A stretch of DNA of 64,000 nt from Hyphomicrobiales bacterium (GTDB lineage: Bacteria > Pseudomonadota > Alphaproteobacteria > Rhizobiales > Rhizobiaceae), in the NCBI GenBank assembly GCA_900473805.1, contig UCMS01000014.1, forward strand, positions 62,001-126,000. The letters run 5' to 3'. The number at the start of each line of letters is the position of its first letter. Positions within the stretch are counted from its first letter, which is position 1. Shown here piece after piece: positions 20,676 through 28,800 of the stretch. Made by a program: the position numbers and the translations under genes. Under the pieces are notes generated by a model, which searched no databases, was not told the origin of the DNA, and was given only the letters and a program-made list of their open reading frames with translations.

Positions 20676-21764
20676 TCAGCGGCCCGCAATCAGCGACAGC
20701 TTCGGCATGGAAACGCCAGCGCACCAGTCCTGGAAGCCGATGATGCGGCGGACGATCTTTTCCGCGTGATTGCCGGCAATGTCCCGCAGTCGATGGTCCA
20801 GAGTGGGATTGAGGAAGCGCTCCAGCGTGGTCGCCACATAGGCCTCCGCCTCGTCCCCCAGGCCATGCTGGCGAAAACCCGGTACGACTTCTTGCGCGTA
20901 GATCGCCTCAAGCTCCGCCCGGATCGCGGTATCCGCCAGGATGTCCTTGACGCATTCCGCCTCGGGCCTCGCGTCCTTCAGCCAGCGATCGGCCAGCACC
21001 GTGTGACCGAGATTGAGGATATGCAGTTTCAGCCGCTCATAGGGCGTCAGATCGTCGACCACCTTGATCGAGGTATGCTCGCAAGGGACGGTGAGACCGG
21101 GCTGCCGCTCGATCGCCCAGATCGCATAGGGCTCGGCAATCGCGCCGGCAGGCTCGATCGGTTCGGACACAATGCGGTCGACTAGCGTATTGCCCCAGAT
21201 CACCCGCTCGGAAAGCCAGACATCGAAGTCCGGGTCCGACACATGCTGTCTGGCAAGATCGGCAATCAGGCGCTTCAGCATATCGCCGTTGCGCGAGATC
21301 AGTTCGCAGGGGAGGATTGTCAGCGGGCCGCCGCCTGCCTCGTGGCGCGCCTTGAGCAGCGCCAGAAGTTTCATCGGGAAGGATTGCGGAACGCCGTCCA
21401 GACTGTCGCCATCGACCAACACATAGCCCTTGTCGCCGGTGTTGGAGAGAACGACACGCGCCTCTTCGACGAAGATCCTGGTGACCTCTGCCCAGTCCGT
21501 TGTCGTCGACAGCGATCGGGCAACGGAGCGGACACGGACCTGGTGTTCAACTGGGGCGCCATTCTCCAGCCCGCGGATGATCACCGGGAAACCTTCCGGC
21601 GCCGACAAGGCTCCGATCCGTCCGGCACGTTGCGGATCACCGCTTGTCTGCACCACGGTGATCGCGCCCAAGGCCTTGCCGACGTCCATGGCTTCGCTGA
21701 CGAAGAGATCGGCATGCGCCTGAAGAAACCGGCTCGTGCCGAATTGCAGGATGGGCGTGTTCAT
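20676..21764 (-). CDS. Mannitol dehydrogenase family oxidoreductase, tagaturonate reductase (UxaB)-like
   Basis: The 362-residue protein has the long-chain dehydrogenase fold: an N-terminal cofactor site (ILQFGTSRFLQAH), the middle motif LPCELISRNGD, NTLVDRIV, and the catalytic C-terminal helix motif VVDDLTPYERLKLHILNLGHT with the conserved Lys and His. These match D-tagaturonate reductase UxaB, but the protein is about 120 residues shorter than the E. coli enzyme. It would reduce a keto-uronate such as tagaturonate to altronate. It is 3 bases after the GntR regulator gene, in one operon, and divergent from a UxaA-like dehydratase that would use its product. Confidence 0.8.
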   Translation of the reverse strand: MNTPILQFGTSRFLQAHADLFVSEAMDVGKALGAITVVQTSGDPQRAGRIGALSAPEGFPVIIRGLENGAPVEHQVRVRSVARSLSTTTDWAEVTRIFVEEARVVLSNTGDKGYVLVDGDSLDGVPQSFPMKLLALLKARHEAGGGPLTILPCELISRNGDMLKRLIADLARQHVSDPDFDVWLSERVIWGNTLVDRIVSEPIEPAGAIAEPYAIWAIERQPGLTVPCEHTSIKVVDDLTPYERLKLHILNLGHTVLADRWLKDARPEAECVKDILADTAIRAELEAIYAQEVVPGFRQHGLGDEAEAYVATTLERFLNPTLDHRLRDIAGNHAEKIVRRIIGFQDWCAGVSMPKLSLIAGR

Positions 21765-21767
21765 GGA

Positions 21768-22655
21768 TCAGGCGATCTCCTGGATCGATTGCAGCAGCGT
21801 CTCGCGCGCGGATTTCAGATGCTGGCGGCAGGCCTTTTCGATCGCGGATGGATCACGCGAGAACAGGGCCTTAATGTAGTCGATATGCTCCTCGAGCGCC
21901 CGCTGGTTGCGCGCTCGCGCATTCGTCTTGTTCCACTGGTAGTGATAGTGGAAGACGATGGAAATGATGTCGTAGAAGTCGATGATGAAGCGGTTGCTCG
22001 ATGCCTTCTGCACCAGCAGATGGAAGCGCTCGTCGAGCTCCGAAAACTCCATGTAGCGATTGTCGATATCGGCCAGCAGTTCATGATGCTGTGCCTCGAC
22101 CGCCTTGAGCTCCGCCCAGGCGGGATGCTCTTCCGCGAGATGCACGAAGGCAGCGGCCGATCGCAATTCGAACATTTCGCGCACTTCGGTCAGCTCAAGC
22201 GCAAATTCACGGGTAAAACCCTTCAGCACCCAATGACTGTTCGGACGCTTCTCGATCAGCCCGAAGCGGCTGAAACGAATGAGGAATTCCCGCACACTGG
22301 TTGTGCCGATGCCGATCTCGCGGGCAAGCTCAAGTTCGTTGATCTGCATGCCTGGCTGCGCCCCGCCGGCAAGGATTCGGCGCATGAAGCTGCGCTCGAT
22401 GATTTCTGAGAGCGAACTTGTTTCCTCGTCTGGAAAGTAGTCGCCGTTCTCCGGCCTGCGAAGCACCGTCTTCGAACGCTTGTCCCAGGCCACTAGCCCG
22501 ACTTCGCCGAGCCGCGTCAGAACCGCGCGCACCGTCGTCCGGCTGACGCTCAAGAGGCCGCAGAGCTCCGGCTCCGAGGGAAGCGTATCCGTTTCCTCGA
22601 TCAGCTTCAGCGTGCGGTTGTAGGCGTCCTTGAAGACGGTGTTCTGCTTGGCCAT
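21768..22655 (-). CDS. GntR-family regulator with two winged-helix domains and FCD domain
   Basis: The 295-residue protein has two successive winged-helix segments: residues about 10-65 (LPSEPELCGLLSVSRTTVR) and about 85-150 (QINELELAREIGIGTTSVRE), then an all-helical FCD effector domain (about 160-290) with metal-ligand-type histidines in ERFHLLV and YHYQW. Ordinary FadR-subfamily proteins have only one winged helix. It is probably the regulator of the surrounding sugar cluster and of itself. Shared CGATAAA half-sites lie in the adjacent divergent promoter and before the ABC transporter. Its effector is unknown, likely a sugar acid. Confidence 0.85.
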   Translation of the reverse strand: MAKQNTVFKDAYNRTLKLIEETDTLPSEPELCGLLSVSRTTVRAVLTRLGEVGLVAWDKRSKTVLRRPENGDYFPDEETSSLSEIIERSFMRRILAGGAQPGMQINELELAREIGIGTTSVREFLIRFSRFGLIEKRPNSHWVLKGFTREFALELTEVREMFELRSAAAFVHLAEEHPAWAELKAVEAQHHELLADIDNRYMEFSELDERFHLLVQKASSNRFIIDFYDIISIVFHYHYQWNKTNARARNQRALEEHIDYIKALFSRDPSAIEKACRQHLKSARETLLQSIQEIA

Positions 22656-22808
22656 AGCTCTGCCTGGGTTGAATTCATGCGGGCGGGTAGGTCTTTCGCC
22701 TCATGGCGTAAGACGCGGTTTCGCGCAACGGAAACCACCGATTGCGGTGGCCCTCTCTCCTTTTCGTCGGGTGGTTCTCTTCCCGCCCCTGAGTGGAGCA
22801 AATTGTTC

Positions 22809-22856
22809 TTTATCGATATCATACCCATTGACGAGCAACTGTCTATTGCCGATAAA
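22809..22856. promoter_or_regulatory. Operator candidate between gntR and the UxaA-like gene
   Basis: TTTATCG (22809-22815, within TTTATCGATATC) and CGATAAA (22850-22856) form inverted half-sites with starts 41 bases apart, in an otherwise GC-rich 250-base divergent gap. The same half-site occurs three times before the ABC transporter operon at 26.0 kb. Confidence 0.55.
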
Positions 22857-22905
22857 AGACAAAACACAGGATCCGGCACCACCGGACGCATGGGAGAAAC
22901 ATCGG

Positions 22906-24411
22906 GTGTCTAAACCAGCCTGCATCCTGCTGTCGCAGGACGATAATGTCGCCGTGACCACCGTTGCCATTGAGCCGGGGCATGTCTTGCCCGGCGGTGC
23001 GGCTGCGGCGACCAAGATCGACCCCGGTCACAAGGTGGCGGTGCGCGCGATCCACAAGGGCGAACCGGTCGTCAAATATGCCCAGGCGATCGGTCGCGCG
23101 ACCATGGACATTGCCGCTGGCGACCACGTTCATTCTCATAATCTGGCCTTCGATGAAGACCGACTCTCGGTCAGCGGGCTTGCCGCCCCCGAAACCGCGA
23201 CGGCCACCGACAAAGGCCGCACCTTTATGGGTTATCGCCGCGCCGACGGGCGTGCTGCGACCCGCAACTATATCGGCATCATCGCCAGCGTGAACTGTTC
23301 CACCACGGTCTGTCGCGCGATTGCGGATGCCGCCAACCGTACCATCCTACCGCACTACGAGGGCATCGATGGCTTCGTGCCGATCGTCCACGACCAGGGC
23401 TGCGGCATGAGCTCGACCGGCGACGGCATGCGCACGCTGCACAGAACGATAGCCGGCTACACAAGGCATGTGAATTTCGGCGGCGTGCTGATGGTCGGTC
23501 TCGGCTGCGAAGTGAACCAGCTGACGCTTTACGGCCAGAGCGGCGCCGGCGCTTCGAAACGTCACTTCAACATCCAGGATGCGGGCGGCTCGCGTCGCGC
23601 GGTCCAAAATGCCCTCGCGATCCTCAAGGAGATCGCAGCCGAAGTCGGCACGCTCCGTCGCGAACCGATCTCCGTCAGCGAGATCATCGTCGGCCTGCAA
23701 TGCGGCGGGTCCGACGGCCTCTCGGGCATCACAGCCAATCCGGCCCTCGGCGTTGCCGTCGATATCCTGGCCGGCGCCGGTGGCACCGCCATCCTATCCG
23801 AGACCTCGGAAATCTACGGTGCCGAACATCTCCTGCGCAGCCGTGCCGTCAACGAAGACGTCGCCGTCAAGCTCGACGGGTTGATCTCCTGGTGGGAGGC
23901 CTATGTCGCCCAGCATGGCGCCTCCCTCGACAACAATCCCTCGCCCGGCAACAAGAAGGGCGGTCTCACCACCATTCTCGAAAAGTCGCTCGGCGCCGTC
24001 GCCAAGGGCGGACGCTCACCGCTGACGGCCGTCTACAACTACGCCGAACGCGTCACCGAACACGGACTCGTCTTCATGGACACGCCCGGCTACGACCCGG
24101 TCTCGGCAACGGGACAGGTTGCAGGCGGCGCCAATGTGATTGCCTTCACGACAGGCCGCGGCTCCTGCTTCGGATCGCGTCCCGTGCCCTCCATCAAGCT
24201 GACGAGCAACACCGCTCTCTATAACTCGATGGAAGAGGACATGGACATTGACTGCGGCGTGATCGCCACTGGAGATGCCAGCGTCTCCGGGCTTGGCCGC
24301 GACATCTTCGATCTGATCATCGAGACCGCCTCGGGCAAGAAGACCAAGAGCGAACTCTTCGGCTACGGCGACAACGAATTCGTGCCGTGGCACCTCGGTG
24401 CCACGCTCTGA
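22906..24411 (+). CDS. UxaA-family sugar-acid dehydratase (altronate dehydratase-like)
   Basis: The 501-residue protein has an N-terminal SAF domain (about 1-80, VAIEPGHVLPGG) joined to the UxaA/GarD catalytic region (GYRRADGRAATRNYIG, VNCSTTVCRA, QGCGMSSTGDG, GLGCEVNQ, LQCGGSDGLSGITANPALG, GYDPVSATGQVAGG). The family removes water from altronate or galactarate using a metal. I chose GTG at 22906, preceded by GGGAG; further upstream the frame is not coding-like. It is the first gene of a plus-strand operon with an aldo-keto reductase and a FucU mutarotase. By context it turns altronate, or a 6-deoxy analogue, into the 2-keto-3-deoxy acid. Confidence 0.85.
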   Translation: MSKPACILLSQDDNVAVTTVAIEPGHVLPGGAAAATKIDPGHKVAVRAIHKGEPVVKYAQAIGRATMDIAAGDHVHSHNLAFDEDRLSVSGLAAPETATATDKGRTFMGYRRADGRAATRNYIGIIASVNCSTTVCRAIADAANRTILPHYEGIDGFVPIVHDQGCGMSSTGDGMRTLHRTIAGYTRHVNFGGVLMVGLGCEVNQLTLYGQSGAGASKRHFNIQDAGGSRRAVQNALAILKEIAAEVGTLRREPISVSEIIVGLQCGGSDGLSGITANPALGVAVDILAGAGGTAILSETSEIYGAEHLLRSRAVNEDVAVKLDGLISWWEAYVAQHGASLDNNPSPGNKKGGLTTILEKSLGAVAKGGRSPLTAVYNYAERVTEHGLVFMDTPGYDPVSATGQVAGGANVIAFTTGRGSCFGSRPVPSIKLTSNTALYNSMEEDMDIDCGVIATGDASVSGLGRDIFDLIIETASGKKTKSELFGYGDNEFVPWHLGATL

Positions 24412-24439
24412 CCTCGACAACAGGGATCCGGATATCAGC

Positions 24440-25459
24440 ATGAAGACGAGACGCATCGGCAAGACCGCCCTCGAAGTGACCGAATACTCCTTCGGCACCG
24501 CCCCACTCGGCGGCCTCTACCGCCCCTGCCCCCGCGATGTCGGGATTGCCACGCTGCAGGCCGCGTGGGACCACGGCATCCGCTATTTCGACACGGCCCC
24601 GCATTACGGCTTCGGCCAGGCCGAGCGCTATGTCGGCGACTTCCTGCGCGACAAGCCGGAAGACAGCTATGTGCTCTCCACCAAGGTCGGCCGCCTGCTG
24701 GCACCTGTGCCGAAGGATCAGATCCCGAATGTCGGCTTCGTCGATCCGCTGCCCTTCAAGCTGGTCTATGATTACAGCTATGACGGCATCATGCGCTCGG
24801 TCGACTTCAGTTATGCACGCCTCGGCCTGAACCGCATCGACATCCTCTATGTCCACGATATCGGCGTCTATACCCATGGCCGCGCCGTCAACGACCACTA
24901 CGTCAAGCAGCTCCGCGACGGCGGCTACAAGGCCCTCGACCAGCTGAAATCCTCGGGCGCCATCAAGGCCTTCGGTCTTGGCGTCAACGAGGTGCCTGCC
25001 TGCCTGGAGATGATGGCCGACATCGACATCGACGTCATCCTGATGGCCGGTCGTTATTCGCTGCTCGATCGTTCCGCCGTCGAGGAACTGCTGCCGCTCT
25101 GCGAAAAGCGCGGCACCTCGATCACCGCCGGCGGCGTGTTCAACTCCGGTATCCTGGCAACAGGTGCCGTTCCGGGTGCGCATTTCGACTACACCCCCGC
25201 AACCGACGAAGTGCTTGGCAAGGTGCGCGCGATGGAAGATCTGGCGAAGCAGGCTGGCAAGCCGCTCGCCCAGTTTGCCCTGCAGTTCCCGCTGCACCAC
25301 CCGGCAGTCGCCTCCGTCATCATCGGCACGGCAAAGCCGGAAAGCCTCGACCGCAACATGGCGCTGACGACGGAGGAACTGCCGGCTTCTGCCTTCGCCC
25401 CGTTCGAGGCCCATACGCTGGTCGCGCCGCCGCTCGGCGATGACGCGGTCCGGGAATAG
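24440..25459 (+). CDS. Aldo-keto reductase, L-fucose/L-galactose (D-threo-aldose) 1-dehydrogenase-like
   Basis: The 339-residue AKR barrel contains the catalytic tetrad: Asp and Tyr in YFDTAPHYGFGQAE, Lys in VLSTKVGR and His in YVHD. The sequence style (SFGTAPLGGLYRP at the N-terminus) is that of aldose 1-dehydrogenases acting on L-fucose, L-galactose and D-arabinose, and of pyridoxal 4-dehydrogenase. It would oxidise the sugar to its lactone with NAD(P). It starts 28 bases after the dehydratase and ends 10 bases before the mutarotase gene, an arrangement that favours L-fucose or L-galactose as substrate. Confidence 0.8.
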   Translation: MKTRRIGKTALEVTEYSFGTAPLGGLYRPCPRDVGIATLQAAWDHGIRYFDTAPHYGFGQAERYVGDFLRDKPEDSYVLSTKVGRLLAPVPKDQIPNVGFVDPLPFKLVYDYSYDGIMRSVDFSYARLGLNRIDILYVHDIGVYTHGRAVNDHYVKQLRDGGYKALDQLKSSGAIKAFGLGVNEVPACLEMMADIDIDVILMAGRYSLLDRSAVEELLPLCEKRGTSITAGGVFNSGILATGAVPGAHFDYTPATDEVLGKVRAMEDLAKQAGKPLAQFALQFPLHHPAVASVIIGTAKPESLDRNMALTTEELPASAFAPFEAHTLVAPPLGDDAVRE

Positions 25460-25469
25460 GAGCGAGACC

Positions 25470-25916
25470 ATGCTGAAAGGCATTCATCCCCTGCTCGGAC
25501 CCGACCTTCTGCACGCCATCGCCACCATGGGTCACGGCGACGAGATCGTGATTGCCGACGGCAATTTCCCGGCGTCGACCATGGGTCCGCCGGTGATCCG
25601 CGCCGATGGCGTCGGCGCCGTCGAGATCCTGGAGGCGATCCTGGCGCATATGCCGCTCGACCAGTTCGTCGACGATGCGGCCTGGCGCATGCAGGTCGTC
25701 GGCGACCCGCATGCGGTCCCGGAAATTTGTGCCGAGTTCCAGTCTGTGATCACCAGGCTGGCAGGTGATTTCCAGCTCGAAAGCCTCGAGCGCTTTGCCT
25801 TTTACGAGCGGGCGCAGACGGCGGCCTATATCGTCGCGACCACGGAATTGCGGATTTACGGCAACGTCATCCTGAAGAAGGGCGTCGTTTATCCGGAAGA
25901 GGTTCACCGGGTCTGA
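25470..25916 (+). CDS. fucU: RbsD/FucU-family sugar mutarotase
   Basis: The 148-residue protein has FucU hallmarks: the His-containing LLHAIATMGHGDEIVIADGNFPA region (catalytic His near residue 22 by family) and the C-terminal AAYIVATTE...YGNVILKKGVV. FucU interconverts the alpha and beta anomers of L-fucose and related sugars, feeding the correct anomer to the dehydrogenase. GGAGCGAGACC precedes the ATG. Position directly after the aldose 1-dehydrogenase supports the pairing. RbsD, the ribose pyranase of the same family, is less likely given the neighbours. Confidence 0.85.
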   Translation: MLKGIHPLLGPDLLHAIATMGHGDEIVIADGNFPASTMGPPVIRADGVGAVEILEAILAHMPLDQFVDDAAWRMQVVGDPHAVPEICAEFQSVITRLAGDFQLESLERFAFYERAQTAAYIVATTELRIYGNVILKKGVVYPEEVHRV

Positions 25917-26011
25917 AGGGGTCCGGAATGCCCTGAAAACAAGGGCGAAAGGGGTTTGGAGGAGACTGCTTTTGCCCGCTTGCATTCTCCAGATTGCTGG
26001 AGTAGCGTGCC

Positions 26012-26038
26012 TCGATAAAATGTTTTTTATCGATAAAG
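26012..26038 (+). promoter_or_regulatory. Operator candidate upstream of the CUT2-type ABC operon
   Basis: An inverted repeat TCGATAAAA-4-TTTTATCGA (26012-26033) overlaps a perfect 12-bp palindrome TTTATCGATAAA (26026-26037). CGATAAA half-sites therefore start at 26013 and 26031, with the inverse at 26026-26032. It lies 70 bases before the binding-protein start and matches the half-sites beside the GntR gene. Confidence 0.6.
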
Positions 26039-26107
26039 ATCGACCTGGTTGCGTTCTGCGGGCCGATCTCACCGGAGGAACAGGACGCGTTGAGAGGAGA
26101 ACCCACA

Positions 26108-27094
26108 ATGACCATTCTGAAGAGCATGACTCGCCGCGCCCTCATGGGGATCGCCGGCGCTGCAATGATGACGTCGATGATGCCGGCAGCGTCCTTCGCC
26201 CAGGACGTGACAATTCCGATCATCGTCAAGGACACCACGTCCTTCTACTGGCAGATCGTGCTCGCCGGCGCTCGCGCCGCAGGCAAGGACCTGGGTGTGA
26301 ACGTGCCGGAACTGGGCGCCCAGTCCGAGTCCGACATCAACGGCCAGATCAGCATTCTCGAGAACGCCGTCGCCGGCAAGCCGGCCGCCGTCGTCATCTC
26401 GCCGACCGAGTTCAAGGCGCTCGGCAAGCCGATCGATGAAGCCGCAAAGTCCGTGCCGATCATCGGCATCGATTCCAGCGCCGACTCCAAGGCCTTCACC
26501 TCGTTCTTGACCACCGACAACGTCCAGGGCGGTCGCATCGCCGCTGACGGCCTTGCCGCGGCCATCAAGGAGGCGACCGGCAAGGAAGAGGGCGAAGTCG
26601 CCATCATCACCAGCCTGCCGGGCGTCGGCTCGCTCGATCAGCGCCATGAAGGCTTCATGGAGCAGATCAAGGCCAAGTATCCGGGCCTCACGGTCGTCGC
26701 CGACAAATATGCGGACGGCCAGGCAACCACCGGCCTCAACATGATGACCGACCTGATCACCGCCAACCCGAACCTCGTCGGCGTCTTCGCCTCCAACCTG
26801 ATCATGGCGCAGGGCGTTGGCCAGGCGATCGCCGAAAACAAGCTCGGTGACAAGATCAAGGTCATCGGCTTCGACTCGGACGAAAAGACCGTCGGCTTCC
26901 TCAAGGAAGGCGTTCTCGCCGGCCTCGTCGTCCAGGATCCGTATCGCATGGGTTATGACGGCGTGAAGACAGCACTCGCCGTGTCCAAGGGCGAGAAGGT
27001 CGAAACCTTCGTCGACACCGGGGCAAATCTGGTGACCAAGGCCAACATGGCAGACCCCAAGATCGATGCCCTTCTGAACCCGAAGGTCAACTGA
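26108..27094 (+). CDS. Sugar ABC transporter, periplasmic binding protein (RbsB/CUT2 type)
   Basis: The 328-residue protein has a signal peptide with a TRR pair and an ASFA-QD cleavage region near residue 32, then a type I periplasmic-binding fold (IPIIVKDTTSFYWQIVLAGAR, AVVISPTEF, GIDSSADS, VIGFDSDEKTV). AGAGGAGA precedes the ATG. It delivers a monosaccharide to the two following transporter genes. Specificity is unknown; the catabolic genes beside it suggest L-fucose or L-galactose. It starts 191 bases after fucU behind its own operator candidate, so it can be transcribed separately. Confidence 0.88.
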   Translation: MTILKSMTRRALMGIAGAAMMTSMMPAASFAQDVTIPIIVKDTTSFYWQIVLAGARAAGKDLGVNVPELGAQSESDINGQISILENAVAGKPAAVVISPTEFKALGKPIDEAAKSVPIIGIDSSADSKAFTSFLTTDNVQGGRIAADGLAAAIKEATGKEEGEVAIITSLPGVGSLDQRHEGFMEQIKAKYPGLTVVADKYADGQATTGLNMMTDLITANPNLVGVFASNLIMAQGVGQAIAENKLGDKIKVIGFDSDEKTVGFLKEGVLAGLVVQDPYRMGYDGVKTALAVSKGEKVETFVDTGANLVTKANMADPKIDALLNPKVN

Positions 27095-27103
27095 TCGAGA
27101 CTT

Positions 27104-27133
27104 CGGCACGCGCGGCATCCGTCGCGCGTGCCG
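27104..27133 (+). terminator. Intercistronic hairpin after the binding-protein gene
   Basis: A perfect 11-bp stem (cggcacgcgcg and complement) with an 8-base loop starts 10 bases past the stop codon. There is no T-run. It resembles the structures after lacE and chvE and probably stabilises the upstream message or limits read-through into the ATPase gene. Confidence 0.6.
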
Positions 27134-27194
27134 GATCGGAAACGGCGGACGCGGGAGGCGTCGGCCGCTTTCGCTGTAATCTGGGAGGAATGAC

Positions 27195-28748
27195 ATGACT
27201 TCGCTGCACGATGTGAGCCACCGGCATGACGACCAGCCGAAACTGCTGGAGACCGACCGCATCCCGCCGGGAACGCCGATCCTCGAGCTGGTTGGCCTGC
27301 AGAAGAAGTATGGCGCCGTCGAGGCCCTGAAGCCTGCGACCGTCACCTTCCTCGCCGGTGAAATCCACGCCATTGTCGGCGAAAACGGCGCCGGCAAATC
27401 TACCCTCATCAAGCTTCTGACCGGCGTCATTCCGCGCACATCGGGCGAGATCCGCTGGTGCGGCAAGCCGGTTGCGCTCGCCACGCCGAACGAAGCGATC
27501 CAGCGCGGCATCAATGCCGTGCACCAGGAAGTCGTTCTGTGCCCGCATCTCACCGTTGCGGCAAACATGTTCCTGGGCGACGAGATGTCGTCCGGCGGCA
27601 TCATGCGCAAGCGCGCCATGACGACGGCCGCACAGAATGTCCTCGATGACCTCGGATTCAACCTGCCGGCCGGCGAAATCCTGGGCAATCTGACGATCGG
27701 CCAGCAGCAGCTGGTGGCCACTGCCCGCGCCGCGATGCGCGGCATCCGCTTCCTGATCTTCGACGAGCCAACCGCCTATCTCACGCGCCAGGAATCCGCC
27801 CAGCTCTTCCGGCTCATCCGCCGCCTGCAGTCGGAAGGCGTGACCATCGTCTACATCAGCCACCGCATGGAAGAAGTCTTCGAGCTCGCCGACCGCGTCT
27901 CGGTCCTGCGCGACGGCACCCATGTCGGCACCCGCCTGATCGGCGAGACCAATGACGCCGAACTGATCTCGCTGATGATCAACCGCTCGATCGAGCAGAT
28001 CTACCACAAGGAAAAACTGCCGATCGGCGCGACCATCCTGGAGACGAAAGGCCTGTCTGGCCCGGGCTTCTCGGATGTCTCGATCACCGTCCGCTCCGGC
28101 GAGATCGTCGGCCTCTATGGCCTGATCGGCGCGGGCCGCAGCGAATTCGCCCTGGGCCTTTACGGTCGCCACAAATGCAGCGCAGGCGAGGTCTTCTGGG
28201 ACGGCAAGAAGGTCGTCATCGACACCGAACGCAAGGCCATGGATCTCGGCATTGCGCTCGCCCCCGAAAGCCGCCGCGACCAGGGCCTGTGCCTCAACCT
28301 GCCGATCGGCCTCAACATCAACCTGCCGGTCTTCGGTCGCCTGAGCCGAGGCCTCACCATCAGCCCGAAGCTCGAAGCCGGAAACGCCGACAAGCAGATC
28401 AACGATCTGAAGATCAAGACGCCGACCCGAGCCGTGCTGGCCTCCGCGATGTCCGGCGGCAACCAGCAGAAGATCGTCATCGGCAAGTGGCTGAGCCACG
28501 GCGCACGCCTCTTCATCTTCGACGAACCGACCGTCGGCGTCGATGTCGGCACCAAGGCGGAAATCTACCGCCTCTTTGCCGAACTGCTGAAGCAGGGCGC
28601 CGGCATCATCCTGATTTCGTCCTACCTGCCCGAGGTCTACGAACTGGCGGACCGGCTGCATGTGTTCCGACAGGGCCAGTTGGTGGCAAGCCACGATTAC
28701 CGGGGCGCCTCGCACGAGGACGTGCTGACCGAGGCGATCGGCGTGTGA
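27195..28748 (+). CDS. Sugar ABC transporter ATPase, duplicated (RbsA/CUT2 type)
   Basis: The 517-residue protein has two ATPase domains. The first has a complete Walker A (GENGAGKST) but a variant signature (LTIGQQQL) and Walker B FLIFDEPTAYL. The second has a degenerate Walker A (GLIGAGRSE) with a normal signature (MSGGNQQK) and Walker B. This asymmetry is usual in CUT2 ATPases. GGGAGGA precedes the ATG. It energises the permease encoded next for uptake of a monosaccharide. Confidence 0.92.
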   Translation: MTSLHDVSHRHDDQPKLLETDRIPPGTPILELVGLQKKYGAVEALKPATVTFLAGEIHAIVGENGAGKSTLIKLLTGVIPRTSGEIRWCGKPVALATPNEAIQRGINAVHQEVVLCPHLTVAANMFLGDEMSSGGIMRKRAMTTAAQNVLDDLGFNLPAGEILGNLTIGQQQLVATARAAMRGIRFLIFDEPTAYLTRQESAQLFRLIRRLQSEGVTIVYISHRMEEVFELADRVSVLRDGTHVGTRLIGETNDAELISLMINRSIEQIYHKEKLPIGATILETKGLSGPGFSDVSITVRSGEIVGLYGLIGAGRSEFALGLYGRHKCSAGEVFWDGKKVVIDTERKAMDLGIALAPESRRDQGLCLNLPIGLNINLPVFGRLSRGLTISPKLEAGNADKQINDLKIKTPTRAVLASAMSGGNQQKIVIGKWLSHGARLFIFDEPTVGVDVGTKAEIYRLFAELLKQGAGIILISSYLPEVYELADRLHVFRQGQLVASHDYRGASHEDVLTEAIGV

Positions 28749-28800
28749 TGCGGATGCGCTTGAGAACAAACGACATGAAAAGACGACTGGGAGGACACCA

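Noticed and set aside
22630-22905. Longer N-terminus for the UxaA-like dehydratase
   Set aside because: The extra stretch would cross the divergent promoter and operator candidate and is not coding-like. The GTG at 22906 has a suitable ribosome-binding site.
25930-25946. Terminator after fucU
   Set aside because: gccct/agggc is only 5 bp with no T-run, below what I would call a terminator.
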